From NCBI GenBank assembly GCA_035493895.1, contig DATJHM010000291.1, forward strand, positions 1 through 20,657: a stretch of 20,657 bases of DNA, written 5' to 3'. Positions 13,466 to 20,657 of the stretch are shown here, one piece after another (the stretch's first letter is position 1; each line of letters begins with the position of its first letter). Position numbers and translations under genes: made by a program. The notes under the pieces were generated by a model. It saw only the letters and a list, made by a program, of their open reading frames with translations. It had not been told where the DNA came from and ran no database searches. Origin of the DNA: DATJHM01 sp035493895 (GTDB taxonomy: Bacteria > Chloroflexota > Ktedonobacteria > Ktedonobacterales > Ktedonobacteraceae).

Positions 13466-14995
13466 ATGGATGTCGCAACACACGAAATTTTATTTTCGTT
13501 TGATCAGCCCGCAAATGTATTGCCTTCTCTTCTGGCGAGGGTTCAGCAAGCACTCTCTCAGCAAAAAACACGTTCCGGCAAAAGCGTTCTTTTACATGAA
13601 GGGCATCGCCTGCTTATCATTGATGGGCAACGAGAACGCGCAACGTATCTGGTTCAGGTGCTGTCCCTGGCCGGGTATCGTTCAATCGCCACGCCTCATT
13701 CGTTAGAGGCATTCACGCTTTTCCTGCAAGGTTCTTTTGTTCCCTTACTGATCATTCTGGGCGATGAGGATCCGGCCAAACGCTTTTTTCTCCAACGCTT
13801 GCTTCAGCAGATGGTGCAGAAATTCGAGCAAGATGTGCCGGTCATTCGGCTCATTACCCAGTTGTCCTTCTCTGAAACTGCTCCTCTTTTTGCTTCTTCT
13901 GGCTCTGTCGCGCAAAATCCTGTCACGCCTCCTTCAATAACTGATCCTATGCTGCTTTCTCTTCTCTCTCAACAGCCTGCTCCCCGTAATTCTGCTCCTT
14001 TGCCTGATGGCTTCTCTGTCCCTCATCTTGCGACACAACACTCTACCAGCGCTCCGAGCGGTCCTTCTCAGCCTCTGTCACAGGCTTCATCTGTAATCCA
14101 GTCATCCTCAACGCAGAAAAAGCAGACGAAGAAAATTTCGTTGGAGGGCCAGAGTCTGGGACGCTATCAGATTGAGACGCTGTTAGGCAGTGGTCCGCTG
14201 GGATCTGTGTATCGCGTCTATGATCGTTTACGGGAGGGGCATGTAGCCCTAAAAGCGGTGCAAATGGATAGCTCACCCTATTTTGTGAATGATGGCGCTC
14301 TGGAGGAGGAGCATCTTTTTCAACGCGAAGCTACACTCCTGGCACGTTTGAAGCATCCCTCTATTGCGCAGGTGATGCATACGGGAAAGTCGTATGTGAG
14401 TGGCTCTTCGTTCATTTATAAGACAATGCCTCTCTATTCTGAGGGCTCTCTGGCTCAGTGGCTCTATGAACATGATGGCAGCAATAAAGTACGTGCACCC
14501 TATGAGGTGCTTCCTCTGATTACGCAATTGGCGGATGCATTGCAGTATGCACATGATCAACAAATTCTTTGCCAGAACTTTAAACTCAATAATATTCTGG
14601 TGAAAGAGCCTGCCAAATCTCTCATGAAACTTCAGCTGATCCTGGCTGATTTTATGGTTGGGACTGATTCCGCTCCTCTGGCTCTCGCGGCTGATTCTTT
14701 TACGTATATTGCACCTGAGTGCTGGGATGGCTCTGCTGTTCCGGCTTCAGATCAATACGCTCTGGCTGTTCTTGCCTATGAGCTGTTGGCAGGACGACCG
14801 TTGTTCCAGGGCAATACGGAAGTGATGATGAAGCGCCTGCATTTGACGATGCAGCCTCCTCCTCCCGCTAACTTTAATTCGGCTCTCTCTGCTCAGGCCA
14901 GCGCTGCGATCATGCGCGCTCTGGCGAAAAAGCCTGAAGAACGCTTTGCCTCTGTCGGCGTTTTTGCCCAGACGATGCAGCGCTTCTGCTCCTGA
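13466..14995 (+). CDS. REC-like/protein-kinase fusion, probable pseudokinase (509 aa)
   Basis: Three parts are visible. Residues about 46-130 look like a degenerate receiver-type fold (HRLLIIDGQRERATYLVQVL, then FVPLLIILGDED). Residues 135-230 are a Ser/Pro/Gln-rich linker. Residues 231-505 form a Ser/Thr-kinase-like domain. The glycine loop (GSGPLGSVY, 241-249), Lys263 (VALK), Glu288 (REA), Asn376, Asp395 (ADF, with Met for Gly) and APE (416-418) are kept. The HRD motif is replaced by Cys369-Gln370-Asn371, so the catalytic Asp is missing. ATP binding is plausible and phosphotransfer doubtful. There is no membrane segment, so it is probably cytoplasmic. AGGAG about 9 bases upstream supports the ATG at 13466. 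No partner gene is adjacent. Confidence 0.82.
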   Translation: MDVATHEILFSFDQPANVLPSLLARVQQALSQQKTRSGKSVLLHEGHRLLIIDGQRERATYLVQVLSLAGYRSIATPHSLEAFTLFLQGSFVPLLIILGDEDPAKRFFLQRLLQQMVQKFEQDVPVIRLITQLSFSETAPLFASSGSVAQNPVTPPSITDPMLLSLLSQQPAPRNSAPLPDGFSVPHLATQHSTSAPSGPSQPLSQASSVIQSSSTQKKQTKKISLEGQSLGRYQIETLLGSGPLGSVYRVYDRLREGHVALKAVQMDSSPYFVNDGALEEEHLFQREATLLARLKHPSIAQVMHTGKSYVSGSSFIYKTMPLYSEGSLAQWLYEHDGSNKVRAPYEVLPLITQLADALQYAHDQQILCQNFKLNNILVKEPAKSLMKLQLILADFMVGTDSAPLALAADSFTYIAPECWDGSAVPASDQYALAVLAYELLAGRPLFQGNTEVMMKRLHLTMQPPPPANFNSALSAQASAAIMRALAKKPEERFASVGVFAQTMQRFCS

Positions 14996-15080
14996 AACAA
15001 CCTATCGCCCAAAGGGGGCAATATCATGTAGAGAACGTCTGTACCCGGTGCCCATCGCCCCCATCCCTTGCAAAATTGCT

Positions 15081-15135
15081 GCTTGTCTGCAATGTCACGG
15101 AGATTCGCCTTCTCTCCGTGACATTGCAAACAAGC
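15081..15135. terminator. Very strong hairpin between the kinase-like gene and the ATPase
   Basis: Positions 15088-15103 and 15113-15128 pair perfectly over 16 bp (TGCAATGTCACGGAGA against its complement) around a 9-nt loop. After one mismatch the stem extends by six more pairs (GCTTGT/ACAAGC). There is no T run, so it may be a terminator or an RNA-stabilising element. Confidence 0.6.
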
Positions 15136-15192
15136 GGCGACTCTACGGGATTGACGGGAGCTCTCCTTCTTTCCCCCAAAACTGTAAGATCT

Positions 15193-15234
15193 TTGTGAGG
15201 TCTTTTCCCTCTAACGAGAGTATCTTGTGAGGTC
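15193..15234. promoter_or_regulatory. Spaced direct repeat upstream of the metal ATPase
   Basis: TTGTGAGGTC occurs at 15193-15202 and again at 15225-15234, exactly 32 bp apart (about three helical turns). The second copy supplies a TTGTGA that could act as a -35 box before TATGAA (15250-15255), though the 19-bp spacing is long. It is a candidate binding site for a regulator of the ATPase gene. Confidence 0.4.
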
Positions 15235-15334
15235 GGTTGCCTATAGTGGTATGAAGATACGTGAATTATTTGTATTTCGTATAGACATTATCGGCAAAAT
15301 GTAATACTGTTAGCCAGGTAGGAAATAGCGCATA

Positions 15335-17383
15335 ATGCAAGAGCAAAAAAATAAAGCGGCTATCCCACACTCTGCTTCTCTCGATCACGAAGAGAAGGTT
15401 GCCAGCTATGATGTGTCGTTTGAGGATGGGCAGGCGCAGGAGAAACGCTGGCTATCTGTTGTAAAGCATTATCCCATTCCTTCAGGGGTTATTCTACTGC
15501 TCCTGGTAAGTCTGGTCCTCTGGCTCTTGGGACATGCGGTTTACGCCAACTGGTTACTGTTCGCGGTCGGGCTGCTTGGGGGCATTCCTCTGCTCTGGAA
15601 AACGGCCGTGCAGGTGTTCCACAAAGAATTTAGCGTCGATATTATTGCGATTCTGGCGATTACTGGCTCGCTTCTGCTCGGCCAGTATCTGGCGGGGGCA
15701 CTGATTGTGCTGATGCTTTCGGGCGGCGAAGCTCTGGAGGCTTATGCCCTGCGCCGCGCACGCTCCTCTTTGTCTGCTCTTGCTGATCGCGCTCCACGTA
15801 TTGCGCATATCTGGTCGGGGGATGAACTGGTGACTGTGCCCGCTGAAGAGATTGAGGTGGGGATGACGATTGTGGTCAAGCCGGGCGAGCTGATTCCTGT
15901 TGATGGCGTGGTGTCATCCGGCGATTCCAGTGTGAGCGAGGCCGATCTGACGGGCGAGGCGGTACCGGTGCGCAAAGCTCCCGGTACGCTTGTGCTCTCT
16001 GGCAGTGTGAATCTGGACCGGGTGCTGACGATTGAGGCGCGCAAACGCAGCGGTGAGAGCAAGTATGCGCAGATTTTGCATCTGGTGGAAATGGCTCAAA
16101 CGCAGAAAGCTCCTATTCACCGCCTTGCGGATCGCTATAGTCTCGGCTTTACTGCGGTCGCTCTGGTACTGGCCGGGCTGGCATGGTTTCTCTCCGGGGA
16201 TAGTGTCTATGCGCTGGCGGTCCTGGTGGTTGCGACTCCCTGCCCGCTCATTCTGGCGACGCCAATCGCTATTATGTCCGGCATCGATCTGGCGGCGCGC
16301 AATAGTATTATTGTCAAAAGCGGGGCGGCGATTGAGCAATTTGGTGAGGTGGATGTCGCTGTTTTTGATAAAACGGGTACGCTGACTCTGGGCAGACCCA
16401 GGGTGACGGCGATTGTTCTGGCTACACAAACTGAGGAGCGGGCGGGCGTCTGGGCCGATGAGGAGCAGACGCAAGCCTGGCTCTTGCGTCTGGCTGCCTC
16501 GCTTGAGCAGCTTTCGACGCATGTGCTGGCAGGTTCTGTCGTGGAGGCTGCGCAGGAACGAAATTTGCCTCTCAGTGTGACAAGCGATTTTGCCGAAATC
16601 TTTGGCAAAGGCGTACGCGGACGTGTCCCGCTGCTTGCTGAGGAGCGGCAGTATGTGGGGTCAGGACAACTCGATGAGGTGGAGGTTGCGCTGGGAAATC
16701 GCACTTTTATGCGCCATCTCGAGATCACGGTGCCGACCAGCTTGCTTGCTGAACGACAAAGACGCGTCGAGCAAGGGCAGATTTGTAGCTTTATTGTGGT
16801 GGAGCAGCAGGTTGAGGGCTTGCTGGTGCTTGAGGATGTGCCACGCGCCGATATTGCGCGTCTTGCAAATGATTTGCATGCGTTGGGATTGTCGGAGACG
16901 GTTCTGCTGACGGGCGACGGTGAGACGGTTGCACAACAGGTTGGCAAACTCGCGCACATGGATCGCGTGGTTGCACGTTGTCTGCCAGAGGATAAAGTGC
17001 GCATTGTCAAACAACTGGTGGATGAGAAGCATCACGTGTTGATGGTGGGCGATGGCATTAATGATGCTCCGGCGCTTGCCACTGCTACGGTCGGTATGGC
17101 TCTTGGCACGCAGGGATTGACGGCGGCGGCGACGGTTGCCGATGCGGTGCTTCTTTCTTCTGATATCTTGCGTGTGGTGCGCGCGGTGGTTCTGGGGCAG
17201 GGGGTAATGCGCGTGGCACGCCAGGGAATCTGGGTAGGGATGGGGTTGAGCGGCATTGCGATGATCTTTGCCGCTTTTGGCTTCATTACCCCGGCAGCTG
17301 GTGCCCTTTTGCAGGAGGCAGTGGATGTGATTGTTATTCTGAATGCTTTGCGGGCTGGCCACATCACGTTCCCAACTGGCTAA
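15335..17383 (+). CDS. Heavy-metal-translocating P-type ATPase (P1B, TPC type, 682 aa)
   Basis: This ATP-driven pump moves metal ions across the cytoplasmic membrane. The core motifs are complete: TGEA (206-209, actuator domain), the intramembrane ATPCPLILATP (Cys303), phosphorylated Asp345 in DKTGTLT, and GDGINDAPA (572-580). The P1B marker usually written HP is STHVLAG here, with Val for Pro. The metal site is TPC rather than CPC. There is no N-terminal metal-binding domain with CxxC; the first 40 residues are hydrophilic, followed by about four helices (50-130), two near 270-305 and two near 635-675. The metal cannot be assigned. The ATG at 15335 gives a normal length. The stop is 9 bp from that of the convergent histidine kinase. 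A spaced repeat upstream may be regulatory. Confidence 0.93.
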   Translation: MQEQKNKAAIPHSASLDHEEKVASYDVSFEDGQAQEKRWLSVVKHYPIPSGVILLLLVSLVLWLLGHAVYANWLLFAVGLLGGIPLLWKTAVQVFHKEFSVDIIAILAITGSLLLGQYLAGALIVLMLSGGEALEAYALRRARSSLSALADRAPRIAHIWSGDELVTVPAEEIEVGMTIVVKPGELIPVDGVVSSGDSSVSEADLTGEAVPVRKAPGTLVLSGSVNLDRVLTIEARKRSGESKYAQILHLVEMAQTQKAPIHRLADRYSLGFTAVALVLAGLAWFLSGDSVYALAVLVVATPCPLILATPIAIMSGIDLAARNSIIVKSGAAIEQFGEVDVAVFDKTGTLTLGRPRVTAIVLATQTEERAGVWADEEQTQAWLLRLAASLEQLSTHVLAGSVVEAAQERNLPLSVTSDFAEIFGKGVRGRVPLLAEERQYVGSGQLDEVEVALGNRTFMRHLEITVPTSLLAERQRRVEQGQICSFIVVEQQVEGLLVLEDVPRADIARLANDLHALGLSETVLLTGDGETVAQQVGKLAHMDRVVARCLPEDKVRIVKQLVDEKHHVLMVGDGINDAPALATATVGMALGTQGLTAAATVADAVLLSSDILRVVRAVVLGQGVMRVARQGIWVGMGLSGIAMIFAAFGFITPAAGALLQEAVDVIVILNALRAGHITFPTG

Positions 17384-17392
17384 TCTTTTTTA

Positions 17393-19522
17393 TCAGATGG
17401 CTTGCTCAAGCTTTTCTCTGTTCAGTGGCAAGGTGATGCGAAATGTCGCTCCATGCCCTTTGTGGCTTTCGACCCAGATGTGCCCATTATGCCGCACGAC
17501 GATCTCTTTGACCAGATAGAGACCAATCCCGAAGCCGCTGAGCGAGGGATCAAGGTTGCCTGCCCGGTAGAAGCGCTTAAAGATGTGCGGCTGTGCGTCC
17601 GGCGAGATCCCGATGCCCTCGTCTTTGATCCAGATCTGCGCTTCGTGCGCTCGCTCGGGCTGATAGCACAGGCCAACTTCGATGGTGCCGCCCCCGGGAC
17701 TATATTTGATGGCGTTGCTGAGGAGATTATGCAGGGCTTGCCCAATACGCTCTCCGTCAAGATAGGCTGGCAGGGTGTCTGTTTCGCTGAGTCCTTCAAG
17801 CTTGAGCTCAAGCTGGTGCTCGCGAATGGTGATGGCGTAGGTATCGATGGCATGCGTGACGATCTCGAGAAGATTGCAGGCGGCTGGCCGTAACATGAAG
17901 TGGTCCTGCTCGATGCGCGAGATGTCGAGCATGGTTTCGATCAGGCTGGTAAGATGTTCGCTTTGCTCGGTGATGTTGATGAGGGCCTGCTGCGTAAGCT
18001 CGTCCAGACTCTGGTCCTGCGCATTTTTGAGCTGTAACACTTCGGCAAATCCCTGGATGACGGTGATGGGGGTGCGCAACTCGTGATTGGCTACGGAGAG
18101 AAAATCGTTTTTGTGCTGCTCCAGGCTCTTCTGTGCGGTGATATCTTGCAAGACGATAATTGAGCCGGTCATGATGCCGTTTTCGCCGTAAAGAGGCGCA
18201 CTGGATGCCAGGGTGACGACGTAATCCCCTTTCGGTTGCACGACAAGTGTCTCTTTACTGCGCAGCAGTTCACCGCAGAGGGCCCGCACGACGACGAAGT
18301 TCCAGGGCAGAATGGGCTGACCATCGGATGTGGTGCTGGTATAGGCGCTTCGATGCCAGCGATGCTTGTGCAGGGGCACATCCAGCAGCTCGGATAGGGA
18401 GATGCCCAGGATATCTGCCGCTGCCTGATTGGCATAACTGAAGGTGCCAGTTGAGATTTCGACGATGAGAATACCTTCGGGAACCTGATCCAGGATGGTA
18501 CGCAAGCGCTTCCGCTCATGGTTGACGGCTTCGTGCAGACGCGCATGGGCCAGGGCCGCGGCGATGTGCGTTGCACACCCTTTCAGGGTCAGCGCTTCAA
18601 CTCCATCTACCGTGGTTGGCGTGTCAAAGACGGCGGCAAGCAATCCTTCGAGCCGGTCGTTGAAGCGCAATGGCAGGCAAATACAACTGGTCGCTGTACT
18701 TTGCGCCAGGGGATGCGATGGTTCGAGTCTTCCACTCTGGATGGCTTCCTGGATGTTTTCGATGACGATTGGCTCATCCCTTTCCAGATCCTGTTTGCTG
18801 ATAATGGCCGCTTTGCCTAAGGAGAGCTTTTCAAATGCACTGTGCTGTACGTTCGCTTGCTCCCCTGCGTTTTTTGGCACGATGTTTGCACACAGCAGAC
18901 GTAAAATCTGCTGACTGTGATCTATTGTGTGGATACTTGCCCCTTTACTCCCTAGTTGCTGGCATATTGTGGTCACGGTGGTATCCCCGATACGCTTGAT
19001 ATCCAGGGTGTTTTGCACACTACGCGCGATAATCTCTATGATCTCGAGCCGTTTACGCTCAGCCTCGATGGTCTGTTTGGCCTGCGAGAGCGCAAGCTGA
19101 TCCCGCTCGGCTTTCTGACGCGCATAAACCTGCTCACTTATGTCACTTACACTGTGAATGATATGGCTGATGTTCCCCTGCTCATCCTGCACTGCCTGAA
19201 GCGTGGCGTTCCAGTAGGCGATCTCTTGCTGCGGATTGCACACGGAAAATTCCTTCACATGACTCGTTTGCCCGCTTTCGATGATCTGCTGGAACTGGTT
19301 GATCATACCCTCATCCTGGATATTTTCTCCCCATTCATGCATAGAATGCCCCAATGCCTTGCCCCCACGCCAATCTTCAGCGAGCATATTATCCAACAGG
19401 TGGATATAGAGCGTGTTGGCCTCAAGTAGACAGAGCTCTTTCGCATCATAAACTGCTAGCCCTGTTGATATATGCTCGAGCATTATGTGCGCATAATGCT
19501 TGCGTCCTTGCATGATTGTCAT
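17393..19522 (-). CDS. PAS-GAF-PAS sensor histidine kinase (709 aa)
   Basis: Domain order: PAS-like (about 10-132), coiled-coil linker (133-165), GAF (about 165-330), second PAS (about 340-465), HisKA with phospho-accepting His480 (NHELRTPITVIQGFAE), then the HATPase domain. The HATPase has an N-box around Asn603 (NLLSNAIKYSPGGG), G1 DEGIGIS (634-640), F-box FKRFYRAGN and G2 GFGIGLYLVKEIV (663-675). There is no transmembrane helix, so it is cytoplasmic and its PAS/GAF domains probably sense a small molecule, redox state or light. The ATG at 19522 follows a GGAGGAG ribosome site. All catalytic boxes are intact. No response regulator gene is adjacent, so it is an orphan kinase. Confidence 0.95.
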   Translation of the reverse strand: MTIMQGRKHYAHIMLEHISTGLAVYDAKELCLLEANTLYIHLLDNMLAEDWRGGKALGHSMHEWGENIQDEGMINQFQQIIESGQTSHVKEFSVCNPQQEIAYWNATLQAVQDEQGNISHIIHSVSDISEQVYARQKAERDQLALSQAKQTIEAERKRLEIIEIIARSVQNTLDIKRIGDTTVTTICQQLGSKGASIHTIDHSQQILRLLCANIVPKNAGEQANVQHSAFEKLSLGKAAIISKQDLERDEPIVIENIQEAIQSGRLEPSHPLAQSTATSCICLPLRFNDRLEGLLAAVFDTPTTVDGVEALTLKGCATHIAAALAHARLHEAVNHERKRLRTILDQVPEGILIVEISTGTFSYANQAAADILGISLSELLDVPLHKHRWHRSAYTSTTSDGQPILPWNFVVVRALCGELLRSKETLVVQPKGDYVVTLASSAPLYGENGIMTGSIIVLQDITAQKSLEQHKNDFLSVANHELRTPITVIQGFAEVLQLKNAQDQSLDELTQQALINITEQSEHLTSLIETMLDISRIEQDHFMLRPAACNLLEIVTHAIDTYAITIREHQLELKLEGLSETDTLPAYLDGERIGQALHNLLSNAIKYSPGGGTIEVGLCYQPERAHEAQIWIKDEGIGISPDAQPHIFKRFYRAGNLDPSLSGFGIGLYLVKEIVVRHNGHIWVESHKGHGATFRITLPLNREKLEQAI

Positions 19523-19697
19523 GCTCTCCTCCTCGCTTACCCGGCTGCTATCGGGGGAATAACTCTTCCCACTATATTTTCTGTTTTTTCCTCATGCTTG
19601 CGTTGTTATATCTTGTATAACATTTACTACAATATAGTAGAAGTTTTGTCGGGAAAGAGTGGTTTATTCCCTATACTCTCTTTATACCCCAAAATCA

Positions 19698-19726
19698 TTG
19701 CAGTAGGAAACTCTCCACGCTATAAT
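19698..19726 (+). promoter_or_regulatory. Sigma70-type promoter of the methyltransferase gene
   Basis: TTGCAG (19698-19703), a 17-bp spacer and TATAAT (19721-19726) lie about 64 bp before the ATG at 19790. This is the best-formed promoter seen in the window. Confidence 0.6.
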
Positions 19727-19789
19727 AGTACTGCTAGCTTGTGAAAAATGCAATGAGTTAAAATGGTTAAGTGAAGGAGATTGAGCTGT

Positions 19790-20653
19790 ATGTCGACACC
19801 GGAAGAGCAGATTCACGAAAGTACTTATGTGCTAGACGCTGAGAATGCTGCTGAGATGGCTCGCTTGCGTAAGCAGCACGAGATGGTGACGCGCACAATG
19901 GGTGGCCTGCTCTCTGAACAAACGGATCTTTCTTCCGTTCATGAGGTGCTGGATCTTGCCTGCGGCCCTGGCGGGTGGGCTCTGGAACTCGCTGCTGCCT
20001 ATCCACATATACAGGTAACGGGTGCCGATACCTCTCGCAATATGCTTGACTTCGCCCGCTCGCTTGCTGTGGAACAAGGATTGAATAATGTGAATTTTTG
20101 TATACAGGATGTGCTGGAGCCGTTTAATTTTCCCTCTGCTTCTTTCGATCTGGTAAATGCCCGTTATCTGTGCGGCATTTTGACGCCCCGGGATTGGCCG
20201 AGGGTGGTCAGTGAGATGGTGCGTGTGACGCGTCCCGGCGGGATTGTGCGTCTGACTGAACCGGAGATGGGGATATCAAACAATGCCGCTATCGAGGAAT
20301 TTAGTTATCTTTTTACGCAATCTATGCTGCGTTCGGGCCAGAGCTTTTCGCCGGATGGGCGGCATATGGGAATTACGCCTATGCTCGCTGGTATGCTACG
20401 CGATGCCGGTCTGGTGGATGTTCGCTTGAAGGCTCATGTCGCCGATACGTCTTTCGGCGGCCCTGACTATGCTGATGCTCTGGAAGATGGCATGGTTTTT
20501 GTCAAGTTGATCCAGCCATATTTGATCAGACTCGGCATGATTACTCAGGAAGCTGCCGATCAACTCTATCAACGCTTTATGGAAGGCAACCAATCCCCAA
20601 CGCTACGCAGCCTGTATTATATGTTAACCGCCTGGGGAAAAGTCCCCGCCTGA
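19790..20653 (+). CDS. Class I SAM-dependent methyltransferase (287 aa)
   Basis: Motif I is VLDLACGPGGW (residues 53-63), followed by the acidic end of strand 2 (VTGADTSRNMLDFAR, Asp80). Further on are CIQDVLEPFNFPSASFDLV (motif II/III) and VRVTRPGGIVRLTEPEMG, as in UbiE/type 11 methyltransferases. The C-terminal third (about residues 160-287) is helical and variable and would form the substrate cap. GAAGGAG precedes the ATG at 19790; a TTG at 19781 is too close to it. The substrate is unknown. It is transcribed away from the histidine kinase from its own promoter (19698-19726). Confidence 0.88.
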   Translation: MSTPEEQIHESTYVLDAENAAEMARLRKQHEMVTRTMGGLLSEQTDLSSVHEVLDLACGPGGWALELAAAYPHIQVTGADTSRNMLDFARSLAVEQGLNNVNFCIQDVLEPFNFPSASFDLVNARYLCGILTPRDWPRVVSEMVRVTRPGGIVRLTEPEMGISNNAAIEEFSYLFTQSMLRSGQSFSPDGRHMGITPMLAGMLRDAGLVDVRLKAHVADTSFGGPDYADALEDGMVFVKLIQPYLIRLGMITQEAADQLYQRFMEGNQSPTLRSLYYMLTAWGKVPA

Positions 20654-20657
20654 CTCT

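Larger units (their letters stand above)
14996..15334. other. Intergenic region upstream of the metal ATPase
   Basis: This 339-bp gap contains a strong hairpin (15081-15135) and a spaced direct repeat (15193-15234) near the likely ATPase promoter. No gene was seen. Confidence 0.55.

Noticed and set aside
16207..17362. Long frames antisense to the metal ATPase
   Set aside because: Low-complexity Ser/Arg/Thr-rich translations opposite conserved ATPase motifs.
1..20657. Canonical ParB-type parS sites (TGTTTCACGTGAAACA-like)
   Set aside because: None was noticed in the window; the partner here is an RHH protein, not a classical ParB.

Overview
The window is bacterial DNA with moderate GC and mostly short intergenic gaps. 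The gene mix is an F420-type Ddn-like reductase, a stand-alone 'sensor' membrane domain, a REC-like/kinase fusion, a large PAS/GAF histidine kinase and a TPC-type metal ATPase. This fits a large-genome soil bacterium such as a Ktedonobacteria-type Chloroflexota, but that is inference from gene content. No rRNA, tRNA, insertion sequence or CRISPR array was recognised.

Left third (1-5.2 kb): a two-gene operon encodes a ParA-type Walker ATPase (606-1364) and an overlapping protein with a long disordered N-terminus and a C-terminal ribbon-helix-helix (RHH) domain (1348-2175). This is the layout of plasmid type Ib (ParF/ParG-like) partition modules. The DNA around it is full of one degenerate hexamer family, GTANAC and its complement GTNTAC, often in strict 6-bp phase. 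It occurs at the parA promoter (474-503), twice inside the RHH gene, just after the operon (2403-2452), and as a 1.5-kb array at 3311-4792. By hand I count about 65 exact hexamers in that array, against about 2-3 expected by chance. The array also holds four long inverted repeats, including a perfect 40-bp palindrome. My main proposal is a self-contained segregation or DNA-organising system: ParA motor, RHH adaptor, and a very large hexamer 'centromere' that also supplies the autoregulatory operator. A Ddn-like reductase gene (2558-3064, minus) lies between operon and array.

Middle (5.2-8.8 kb): minus-strand accessory genes for a PhnB-like VOC protein, a small GGQ release-factor-like protein, a DoxX membrane protein, two unknown proteins and a universal stress protein. 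The stress protein and one unknown look like a two-gene operon ending at a clear terminator (7815-7849). A further small hexamer cluster lies at 5900-5929.

Right (9.0-20.66 kb): plus-strand single genes for a zinc-independent MDR oxidoreductase, a sensor-domain membrane protein, GTP cyclohydrolase I (folE), an aldo/keto reductase, a REC-like/kinase fusion lacking the catalytic Asp (probable pseudokinase) and a P1B-type metal ATPase. A hybrid-free histidine kinase then runs convergently on the minus strand, and a SAM methyltransferase closes the window. Most of these are separated by hairpins and look like independent transcription units.
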